Assembly: GCA_002385885.1 (NCBI GenBank)
Contig: DGEI01000012.1
Coordinates: forward strand, 1 to 5,685
DNA from: Firmicutes bacterium UBA3930
GTDB lineage: Bacteria; Bacillota; Clostridia; Caldicoprobacterales; Caldicoprobacteraceae
DNA: 5,685 nucleotides
Direction of reading: 5' to 3'
Both the position numbers and the translations under genes were made by a program. The notes beneath the pieces are model-generated. The model had not been told where the DNA came from. It saw only the letters and a list, made by a program, of their open reading frames with translations, and made no database searches. Shown here piece after piece: positions 1 to 5,085 of this stretch (positions are counted from its first letter, which is position 1; every line of letters begins with the position of its first letter).

Positions 1-40
1 GAAGACTTTAGCACTATACAGGACGGTCCTTTATGTCCGG
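1..40 (-). other. CRISPR spacer 2, partial or ending near base 6
   Basis: The sequence from 40 down to the left edge is the second spacer. If AGAC at 3-6 is the start of a third repeat (GTCT on the transcribed strand), the spacer is 34 nt (7-40). Bases 1-2 do not match the repeat, so the spacer may instead be at least 40 nt. It contains an 11-nt dyad, AGGAC-G-GTCCT, at 20-30. Confidence 0.7.
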
Positions 41-73
41 ATTTCAACCCACTCTCCCCGTGTGGGGAGAGAC
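41..73 (-). repeat. CRISPR repeat 2
   Basis: This 33-nt repeat carries the same 8-bp stem and ACAC loop as the leader-proximal copy. It has T at position 23 on the transcribed strand, giving the handle TGGGTTGAAAT. It separates the complete spacer at 74-109 from the spacer that runs to the left edge. Confidence 0.93.
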
Positions 74-109
74 ACGTATACAGTCCATACCATATACCAA
101 ACATTATTA
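74..109 (-). other. CRISPR spacer 1 (most recently acquired), 36 nt
   Basis: This is the unique sequence between the two repeats and the leader-adjacent spacer, so by the polarity of acquisition it is the newest. It is A+T-rich. Its 36-nt length is normal for I-C. I see no match to it elsewhere in this window, so its target is external or unknown. Confidence 0.9.
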
Positions 110-142
110 ATTTCAACCCCCTCTCCCCGTGTGGGGAGAGAC
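110..142 (-). repeat. CRISPR repeat 1 (leader-proximal, variant base at 120)
   Basis: This is the repeat next to the leader and the template for duplication during spacer acquisition. It differs from the second repeat at one position: plus-strand C at 120 where the other repeat has A at 51. On the transcribed strand this is G instead of T at repeat position 23, the first base after the 8-bp stem and the first base of the expected 11-nt handle. T is the usual base here in the I-C consensus as I know it, so this copy is probably the variant. Confidence 0.93.
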
Positions 143-163
143 AGCAAAATTTACTAATTAATC

Positions 164-200
164 ACGTACAAATTACGTTTAAATTGCAGCAATTTGTACA
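164..200. promoter_or_regulatory. Nested dyad symmetries in the array-proximal leader
   Basis: Three inverted repeats overlap here: ACGTA-N5-TACGT (164-178), AAATTGC-A-GCAATTT (181-195), and a longer pair GTACAAATT (166-174) with AATTTGTAC (191-199). All arms are perfect. The right half overlaps the candidate -10 at 195-200. Such symmetry suits a dimeric DNA-binding protein or a leader architecture used during integration, but high A+T content makes chance dyads more likely. Confidence 0.4.
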
Positions 201-223
201 GAAACATCAGTATAAGGGGTCAA
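195..223 (-). promoter_or_regulatory. Candidate array promoter (-35 TTGACC, -10 TGTACA)
   Basis: On the minus strand TTGACC (223-218) is followed after 17 nt by TGTACA (200-195). The -35 is a good match to TTGACA and the -10 is poor (3 of 6). This would start transcription near 188, about 45 nt before the first repeat. An alternative is TATACT (214-209), a 5-of-6 match as a -10, with the weak -35 TTAGCT (237-232), also at 17-nt spacing. Either would give a short leader RNA. The exact promoter is uncertain. Confidence 0.35.
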
Positions 224-271
224 AATATATAAGCTAACCCAAATTTTTCGACAATATCAGCCAACTTTCCT

Positions 272-316
272 GGTGCGGATCTGCCGGGTTTTTTATGTTA
301 GCTTCACATCCGCACC
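272..316 (-). promoter_or_regulatory. Leader inverted repeat / hairpin element
   Basis: The arms GGTGCGGAT (minus strand, 316-308) and ATCCGCACC (280-272) are perfectly complementary over 9 bp and enclose a 27-nt loop. Two more pairs are possible after a 1-nt bulge. It sits 40 nt after cas2 and about 130 nt before the first repeat. It has no following U-run on the minus strand, so it is not a standard terminator. I recall that other I-C leaders carry a hairpin at this place with GGTGCGAAC-like arms and a CCCGG-containing loop. If so, the different bases in the arms here would be compensatory. That comparison is from memory and is not checked. Confidence 0.6.
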
Positions 317-355
317 CAGCAAAAACACGGTTCAATAATAAACTATCCAAACAAC

Positions 356-646
356 TTATAAAGTCAGTACCCCCTCCATATCAAAACTTGGTTTTGCTCC
401 AATATGCTCAACTTTTGATTTGTAATTGTTGCCTAAGTTGTAGAACCGTAAACTGTCCTTTTCCTTGTCGATCAGCTTCTCCAGCTTTGCTTTCAGTTCT
501 CTGGCCCTGGCAGCATCTAATACACATTCGAATACAGAGTGCTGTACACGTTGACCATAATTCATGCAAACCTTCGCCACCTTTCTGAGCCGCCTTTTAC
601 CACTATCGGTTTCAGTGTTGACATCATAAGTTATCAGTAGCAGCAT
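356..646 (-). CDS. cas2: CRISPR-associated endoribonuclease-fold protein Cas2 (type I-C)
   Basis: The product is 96 residues, a normal Cas2 length. It starts MLLLITYDVNTET, the classic first beta strand with the conserved metal-site aspartate (D8) in TYDVNT. It continues with VQHSVFECVLD (about 34-44), the second conserved Cas2 strand. Cas2 dimers bridge two Cas1 dimers and set the length of the integrated spacer; in several systems its nuclease activity is not needed for this. The ATG at 646 lies 12 nt after the cas1 stop. Its ribosome site AGGTGA overlaps that stop (TAGGTGA), which points to coupled translation. It is the last cas gene before the leader and array. Nothing in it looks damaged. 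Confidence 0.97.
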   Translation of the reverse strand: MLLLITYDVNTETDSGKRRLRKVAKVCMNYGQRVQHSVFECVLDAARARELKAKLEKLIDKEKDSLRFYNLGNNYKSKVEHIGAKPSFDMEGVLTL

Positions 647-658
647 TTAATCATTCAC

Positions 659-1690
659 CTACTTCCACAAAAAAGGTGGATATTCGTCAAGATCATTTCT
701 TATAGTCCTCGCAAGCAGCAAAGCCTGAGCGTATGGTACCAGTCCCCACTCTACTTTTTCTTCCAAAAATGGATGTTTTATGGTCTCCTGCTTTCGGTTT
801 TGCCAGTGTGTTAAAACTGCCTTTCTGGTTTCGTCAGTCATTTCCACAGAACCATTTTCTCTGATATTAAACCCGTCAGCATTTATTATGCGTTTATTTA
901 TCAGCGAAAGGACAAAACGGTCTGCCATAACCGGCCTGAGTTCTTCCATCAAATCAAGTGCCAGTGATATCCTCCCAGGCCGATCAGTGTGCAGGAAGCC
1001 AACGTATGGATCGAGCCCTACAGTTTCCAGCGCTGAAGCAGTATTATTCGCCAACAGTGTGTAAACAAACGACAATAATGCGTTCACACGATCCATCGGC
1101 GGCCTTTTGTTTCTTCCTCTGAAATAGAAATGTTCCTTTTGCTGCAATATGAGACCATCAAACACTGAAAAATATAATGATGCAGCCTCACCCTCATAGC
1201 CACGCAGTTGTTCAGTCGATGTGCATTCCCGGATCAGTTCTATAAAATTCTGGAGTTGGGAAGATACCTTTTTCAGTTTCTCGCAGTCAACGCTGAGAGA
1301 ATGTTCCCTGGTGGCCCTCTCTATTACCCATCTTGCATTGAACACTTTGCCAATGATGAAATTTTTTGCAATTCTGCAGGATAATTCAGGATCATCTGAA
1401 ATCCGGTATTGCTCCTTTCGTAGTGTAACATTCCCGTATACCTTGCCTGTGACTCTGGCAAGAAACCTGCCGTTGGGGTTAAGAAAACACAATGAAATAT
1501 TGCGGTTTGCACATTCACCCATTAAGGCGGGACTTGCACCCGTATAACCAAATGCTACTATCCCTTCAAGGTTATGCAGCGGTATCCTGCCTAAAACTTT
1601 ATCCTGGTTTAGTACTACCACCGTTTCTCCGTCAAGGGACAGATATGAGTCAGCAGAAGTGACATATAGTGTATTAAGTAGCTTCTTCAC
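659..1690 (-). CDS. cas1: CRISPR integrase Cas1 (type I-C)
   Basis: The product is 343 residues, typical of I-C Cas1. Cas1 is the metal-dependent integrase that inserts prespacers at the leader-repeat junction. The N-terminal beta domain begins MKKLLNTLYVTSADSYLSL. The C-terminal helical domain carries the catalytic glutamate in LRGYEGEAAS (E166), the histidine in GFLHTDRPGR (H234) and an acidic cluster in LALDLMEELRP (D246, E249, E250) expected to supply the remaining metal ligand. The start is GTG at 1690: AAGGAGG at 1703-1697 lies 6 nt upstream, and the protein then begins as in known homologues. The gene overlaps the cas4 end by 17 nt, so its ribosome site lies inside cas4. All key residues are present and I expect it to be active. 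Confidence 0.98.
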   Translation of the reverse strand: MKKLLNTLYVTSADSYLSLDGETVVVLNQDKVLGRIPLHNLEGIVAFGYTGASPALMGECANRNISLCFLNPNGRFLARVTGKVYGNVTLRKEQYRISDDPELSCRIAKNFIIGKVFNARWVIERATREHSLSVDCEKLKKVSSQLQNFIELIRECTSTEQLRGYEGEAASLYFSVFDGLILQQKEHFYFRGRNKRPPMDRVNALLSFVYTLLANNTASALETVGLDPYVGFLHTDRPGRISLALDLMEELRPVMADRFVLSLINKRIINADGFNIRENGSVEMTDETRKAVLTHWQNRKQETIKHPFLEEKVEWGLVPYAQALLLARTIRNDLDEYPPFLWK

Positions 1691-2351
1691 TGATTTCCTC
1701 CTTCAGCATTTGATTTATGAAGGCACCTGCTCTCTTGCTTTTGCACAACACGGGAAGACAAATATCCTTTAATGAACATGCTTTGCATTGCTTCGTCGGC
1801 TTCACTTTTGGTGTATGTCTGCGGTTATAGTAATGGTGCATTTCTGCAAATACACTCCCTACTTTATCACGGACTTCCTGCGTGATTGGAACTTCGACCC
1901 TGTGTCTTGTCTCGCCGTAATAAAGATATGCAGATTTTACAGAACAACACAGCATTTCTTCCAGGCAAATGGCCTGAGCAGCCAATTGCAGGCGATCCAT
2001 GTCAGCTTCTTTTGGACGGCCTTTTTTGTATTCGATCGGGCAGGGTAGATACCTGCCTTCACGTCCAAACAAGCAAACACCGTCATCAGATCGGTGGAAC
2101 TCGACAACATCACAAACACCATATACACCGAGTTCTTTTGAGAATACCGGAAGCCCGCGAGTGATTATGACATCACCGCGGGTTTCGGTTTTCATTGAAT
2201 CATGGGCTCTCTCGTGCAAAAGGCGTCCTTCAACAGTTCGCAGGTTTTCTTCCCACTGCTGCTCGATATGGATCAGTGCCCATTGCCTCCGGCAGAACAT
2301 GAAATGCTGTATGCCTGAAAGGCTGAGGTATTCATCTTCTTTATACGCCAT
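1674..2351 (-). CDS. cas4: CRISPR-associated exonuclease Cas4 (type I-C)
   Basis: The product is 225 residues from the ATG at 2351, or 226 from the GTG at 2354. Cas4 is a RecB-family nuclease with an iron-sulfur cluster that trims prespacers at the PAM end and helps Cas1-Cas2 insert them in the right orientation. Numbered from the GTG, the RecB-type residues are visible: H47 in GRLLHERAH, D82 in GVCDVVEF, E108 and K110 in PIEYKKG, and Q123 in RLQLAAQA. Four cluster cysteines are present: C21 near the N-terminus (FCRRQW), and C190, C193 and C199 near the C-terminus (CKACSLKDIC). The ATG shares one base with the cas7 stop (TGATG), and GAGG lies 8 nt upstream, so ATG is preferred. All catalytic and cluster residues are intact. 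Confidence 0.97.
   Translation of the reverse strand: MAYKEDEYLSLSGIQHFMFCRRQWALIHIEQQWEENLRTVEGRLLHERAHDSMKTETRGDVIITRGLPVFSKELGVYGVCDVVEFHRSDDGVCLFGREGRYLPCPIEYKKGRPKEADMDRLQLAAQAICLEEMLCCSVKSAYLYYGETRHRVEVPITQEVRDKVGSVFAEMHHYYNRRHTPKVKPTKQCKACSLKDICLPVLCKSKRAGAFINQMLKEEISEEAT
1697..1703 (-). promoter_or_regulatory. Ribosome binding site that fixes the cas1 GTG start
   Basis: AAGGAGG on the minus strand lies within the last codons of cas4, 6 nt before GTG at 1690. It supports a non-ATG start and translation of cas1 coupled to the end of cas4. Confidence 0.85.
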
Positions 2352-3241
2352 CACAATAACCTCTCAAGAGTAACGCCATTGGGAATTTCATCTTCGTTGA
2401 CGCTGATCACGTAGTCGCTGAAACTTCTCGGCACGGTTACTTCCTCTTTCTTAACAGCAGTTATGGCTTCAAAAAGTTTATAAGCCGGGCAATTTCCATA
2501 TATGCTGTCATGCTTGAATACGAATAAGGCTCTAGAAGCCATCTTGCCTCTTGCAGCAGAATGATCAAAATCAAACATGTTTATTAGTGCTTTCCACAGC
2601 AGTTGCAAATCATCATTTGAAAATCCTGTTCCACCAGTTTCTTTCTGCGCCAGACATGGAGAAACGAATCCATCAACTCTGTATAAAGCATATGGCACAA
2701 TGTTCTTTCTGCCCATTTTAGAGCTCTTTTCCCCTTCATTTGCATATGTACAGCTTGTAATGCCAATTTCCTGGGGAGATATTACATCCAGGCTTTTTGC
2801 GAAGCCCAGCTGCACTGGTCCTCTGACCTGGCCGCAGTTATATGCCAATGTCATTACCGCCCCAAATGCACGAATGTCGTAGAAATTGTCACACATGAAT
2901 CTTGTCAGTTTTTTGAATTCCTCCTTATCTGCCGGTTCATCTGCTGTTACTTTGCCATTCTTTACCGGCACTTCAACCTTGCACTCTTCATATGCCCATT
3001 TCCTATTTGTATCGAGCGGTATTCCATTTCTTACGTATATTTTGTAACCTATAGCATCCTGCTTAACTATGTCGACATAGTTTCTAATTTTCCTCTTCAG
3101 ACAGACGTCAGTTATGATACCATACCCTGTTTCTGCATCCCTTCTTGGCATATTGCCTGCATCAGGGTCGCCGTTTGGATTTCCGTTTTCAACCTCGAAG
3201 AAAAGACTGAACTCATATCTGTTATTAATCACTTCACTCAT
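2351..3241 (-). CDS. cas7c: Cascade backbone subunit Cas7c (Csd2)
   Basis: From the ATG at 3241 the product is 296 residues, normal for Csd2/Cas7c. Multiple copies polymerise along the crRNA spacer to form the Cascade filament and the pocket for target DNA. The N-terminal signature is RYEFSLFFEVENGNPNGDPD followed by AGNMPRRD and TDVCLKRKIRNYV. Later family blocks are RAFGAVMT, RGPVQLGFAKSLDVISP, and DHSAARGKMASRALFVFKH near the C-terminus. An in-frame ATG exists at 3256, adding MEVNV, but the GGAGG at 3254-3250 sits inside that extension, 8 nt before the second ATG, so the shorter form is the likely protein. The gene follows cas8c by 37 nt and overlaps cas4 by 1 nt. Being the most abundant subunit, it fits with having its own strong ribosome site. 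Confidence 0.97.
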   Translation of the reverse strand: MSEVINNRYEFSLFFEVENGNPNGDPDAGNMPRRDAETGYGIITDVCLKRKIRNYVDIVKQDAIGYKIYVRNGIPLDTNRKWAYEECKVEVPVKNGKVTADEPADKEEFKKLTRFMCDNFYDIRAFGAVMTLAYNCGQVRGPVQLGFAKSLDVISPQEIGITSCTYANEGEKSSKMGRKNIVPYALYRVDGFVSPCLAQKETGGTGFSNDDLQLLWKALINMFDFDHSAARGKMASRALFVFKHDSIYGNCPAYKLFEAITAVKKEEVTVPRSFSDYVISVNEDEIPNGVTLERLL

Positions 3242-3249
3242 GACATTAA

Positions 3250-3254
3250 CCTCC
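3250..3254 (-). promoter_or_regulatory. Ribosome binding site deciding the cas7c start
   Basis: GGAGG on the minus strand directly follows the upstream ATG (ATGGAGG) and lies 8 nt before ATG 3241. The upstream ATG at 3256 has only a weak purine stretch before it. This argues for initiation at 3241. Confidence 0.75.
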
Positions 3255-3278
3255 ATATATCAATTTTTCATTAAGTAA

Positions 3279-3644
3279 TTACTCCTGTGAGTCTTTACCT
3301 TTATAGAGCCAGTTACGCTGATGATAAAAGCCAAGATAGAAAATACCCTGCTCATCTAGCGACAGGTTTTTAGGGAAAGGATTGTCTTCAACAGCAAGCT
3401 TGTCCAGTATTTCGCCAATCAACTTGTCGTAATACACACCATAATCCAACTTAGAAATATGGTGTTGTGCTAACTGGAGTAAAGTCGGGAAAGTAGCAGC
3501 TGGTGTTGTGCTGGCAGATGAGAAATACTTATCGCGAATAGTTGACTTGATGCTTGGATTAGCATCCTTCTGGATTTTCTCAAGAACTGCGAAAAGCCTC
3601 CCCAATATGTATGCCTTGTTGTTTGAGTTTTCATTCAGAGACAA
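3279..3644 (-). CDS. cas11c: Putative Cas11c small subunit from an internal start in cas8c
   Basis: In type I-C the Cascade small subunit is known to be translated from an internal site within the 3' part of cas8c. Here TAAGGAGGT (minus strand, 3660-3652) is a 9-base perfect match to the anti-Shine-Dalgarno. It is followed, 8 nt after its GGAGG core, by an in-frame TTG at codon 480. The product would be 121 residues, beginning (M)SLNENSNNKAYILGRLF and sharing the Cas8c C-terminus, mainly helical as expected for Cas11. An ATG at codon 473 (3665) could give a 128-residue form, but the Shine-Dalgarno lies downstream of it, so TTG is favoured. Function follows the family; the exact start is inference. 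Confidence 0.72.
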   Translation of the reverse strand: MSLNENSNNKAYILGRLFAVLEKIQKDANPSIKSTIRDKYFSSASTTPAATFPTLLQLAQHHISKLDYGVYYDKLIGEILDKLAVEDNPFPKNLSLDEQGIFYLGFYHQRNWLYKGKDSQE

Positions 3645-5081
3645 TGATAAAACCTCCTTAACCATATTATTTCCGGATTTTCTGGCCTTCCGGATAAGGC
3701 AGGCTTTTACAACGGACGCCTTATAATAATTGATGTCCTGCTCCGCCCGTATCCTTAGCAAAATCGTTTGATACAGCGAGTTGGGATAATCCTCTCCCAA
3801 CAGGACAGCCCGCATCAGCGATGTCGATAAATAAGTAGAAACCGATCTGTCATCAGAAGTCTTTGGTTGAGTTTCCCCAAGTATTTTCCATACTGGCACA
3901 AAAGTCATTTCATTATCGTACTGTTTTTGTATCGCCATATCTTCGTAATGCTGCTGTATTTTTCCCATAAAGCTGCCGAAGGACCCTTTAAGGTAGAAAC
4001 GAACAGAAATCCTTGCTGCGTTAGGAGACATCCCCAAGATATAGAATCGTACATTTTTGTCTACTGCTTCCTTATACACCTCTTCGACATCCGCCGTTTT
4101 GCCCTGAGCTATTTTTTCCAGTACAGTTCTTATTGTCTTTTCTGCCAGTGGTGAACGCACTGTCTTCATATTTCCCTCTTGAGCATGTAACTGCGAACAG
4201 TCCAGGAACAATGAAAACATGTCCTGGTAAACCACAGACGTTGTTTCAGCCCAGAAAACCACAGTGGTGTCGCCCAGTATGATTTTATGGCTTTCGTCCG
4301 CAAGCAATGCATTAAGTGCAGTCCCGTATGCAAAAGCCGCATACTCACTCACCGGGCCGTTCAGGCCCTGTCTTTTTTCTTTTGATGTGTTGTAAGATTC
4401 AAAAGCCTCTCTATTATAGGAAACAAGTTTAATTTTGGCTGCCTGTGCATTATATAGCCCTTTTATATCTGGATGCAAAATAGCTATTGGAGCTTTCTCT
4501 CCGGTAACGAGGCATTGCTGGACAGGACTCTCGGATGATTTACTCTTATACTGCATCCAAGCCTCTTTTACTGCCGGTACATTATGTACATCAACATTGC
4601 CATTATAACGGAATATAAAATTTGCACCTTTATATATCTCGTCAATATTCTCACTGATTGCCGGATTGTCCAAAGCTTTTCCGGGATTCCACTTCTCCAG
4701 GAACTTAACAACTGCGTTTGCTTCTTTGCAGCGCGCATTACGAAGTATCGAGATGTTATACTTTTTAAATGATTCAAAACATGCCTTCGCTCTGTCAGGC
4801 TTCCCTTTATTGTCGAATCCCAATACATAGCTGGAATTTCCAAAAAGGAAGTCAGGCAGTATTTTTGTTGTTCTCCCTTTTACCGGCTCTGGTACTGTCA
4901 TAGGTTTTGCAACCGTTTTCTTTCCAGCGGCTATTTTGCATGAAGTAATATTGATAAGATTACCGTCGTCATCAATATTTAGAGAGAAAGAAATACTAGC
5001 TGTGCCATATCCTATTTGGGGTATGGTGCTGTCTTCCTCAGCCGCAAGGATTTCATAATACCGTACCAAATCACGCAGCAT
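3279..5081 (-). CDS. cas8c: Cascade large subunit Cas8c (Csd1)
   Basis: The product is 600 residues, within the usual Csd1 range. Cas8c recognises the PAM (TTC-type in characterised I-C systems) and recruits Cas3 after target binding. Family blocks are easy to see: RDLVRYYEILA at the N-terminus; ILPDFLFGNSSYVLGFD (about 74-90); CLVTGEKAPIAILHPDIKGL (190-209); QGLNGPVSEYAAFAYGTALN (238-257); ILGDTTVVFWAE (268-279); FYILGMSPNAARISVRFYLK (346-365). The last part, from about residue 480, is the helical region that in other I-C systems is also made separately as Cas11c. The ATG at 5081 has GAGG 7 nt upstream, and the cas5c stop (TGA, 5088-5086) lies in the same GAGGTGA motif, so translation is probably coupled. 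No frameshift or missing block is apparent. Confidence 0.97.
   Translation of the reverse strand: MLRDLVRYYEILAAEEDSTIPQIGYGTASISFSLNIDDDGNLINITSCKIAAGKKTVAKPMTVPEPVKGRTTKILPDFLFGNSSYVLGFDNKGKPDRAKACFESFKKYNISILRNARCKEANAVVKFLEKWNPGKALDNPAISENIDEIYKGANFIFRYNGNVDVHNVPAVKEAWMQYKSKSSESPVQQCLVTGEKAPIAILHPDIKGLYNAQAAKIKLVSYNREAFESYNTSKEKRQGLNGPVSEYAAFAYGTALNALLADESHKIILGDTTVVFWAETTSVVYQDMFSLFLDCSQLHAQEGNMKTVRSPLAEKTIRTVLEKIAQGKTADVEEVYKEAVDKNVRFYILGMSPNAARISVRFYLKGSFGSFMGKIQQHYEDMAIQKQYDNEMTFVPVWKILGETQPKTSDDRSVSTYLSTSLMRAVLLGEDYPNSLYQTILLRIRAEQDINYYKASVVKACLIRKARKSGNNMVKEVLSLSLNENSNNKAYILGRLFAVLEKIQKDANPSIKSTIRDKYFSSASTTPAATFPTLLQLAQHHISKLDYGVYYDKLIGEILDKLAVEDNPFPKNLSLDEQGIFYLGFYHQRNWLYKGKDSQE
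3652..3660 (-). promoter_or_regulatory. Internal Shine-Dalgarno in cas8c for Cas11c
   Basis: TAAGGAGGT within the codons for VKEV (residues 474-477) is the longest Shine-Dalgarno match I noticed in the window, stronger than those of cas8c, cas4 and cas2. It sits 8 nt (from the GGAGG core) before in-frame TTG 3644. Confidence 0.72.
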
Positions 5082-5085
5082 TAAA

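Larger units (their letters stand above)
1..142 (-). CRISPR. Leader-proximal end of a type I-C CRISPR array (partial)
   Basis: Two 33-nt repeats at 41-73 and 110-142 are identical except for one base and flank a unique 36-nt spacer. A further spacer runs from 40 towards the left edge. On the minus strand each repeat starts GTCTCTCCCC and ends TTGAAAT, matching the known I-C repeat pattern (GTC, a C-rich/G-rich hairpin, then a GAAAC/GAAAT-type end). The hairpin is CTCTCCCC, loop ACAC, GGGGAGAG: eight perfect pairs with a 4-nt loop. The 11 bases after the stem correspond to the 5' handle left by Cas5c cleavage. The array lies downstream of cas2 on the same strand, so its leader-proximal end is at 142 and transcription runs towards 1. 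Total spacer number cannot be known because the array leaves the window. Confidence 0.96.
143..355 (-). promoter_or_regulatory. CRISPR leader between cas2 and the array
   Basis: This 213-nt non-coding stretch lies between the cas2 stop and the first repeat and is very A+T-rich in its array-proximal half. The leader is where Cas1-Cas2 recognises the integration site and where the array promoter lies. It contains a 9-bp inverted repeat (272-280 with 308-316), an 8-bp complementary pair (231-238 with 297-304), and three overlapping dyads at 164-200. I see no convincing gene in it: the plus-strand frame that begins at 295 is antisense to cas2 for most of its length. I also see no intrinsic terminator on the minus strand, so cas operon transcripts could run into the array. 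Confidence 0.85.

Noticed and set aside
74..109. Self-targeting by spacer 1 within this locus
   Set aside because: I saw no matching stretch elsewhere in the window by eye; the rest of the genome cannot be assessed.
269..294. Plus-strand intrinsic terminator (CCTGG, loop, CCGGG, then six T)
   Set aside because: The stem is only five pairs including one G-U wobble with a 10-nt loop, and no plus-strand gene needs it. It might stop antisense transcription from the array side, but the evidence is too weak to list it.
295..588. Plus-strand 97-codon frame starting in the leader and running over cas2
   Set aside because: Most of it is antisense to an intact cas2. It is cysteine- and proline-rich without recognisable family features, and no ribosome site was evident.
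2351..2354. GTG at 2354 as the cas4 start
   Set aside because: It is possible, since GAGG lies 5 nt upstream, but the adjacent ATG at 2351 has better spacing (8 nt) and gives the common TGATG stop-start overlap. The difference is one residue.
1999..2373. Plus-strand 124-codon frame opposite cas4
   Set aside because: It is wholly antisense to a clear cas4 with all catalytic residues; the serine- and arginine-rich composition is typical of a shadow frame.
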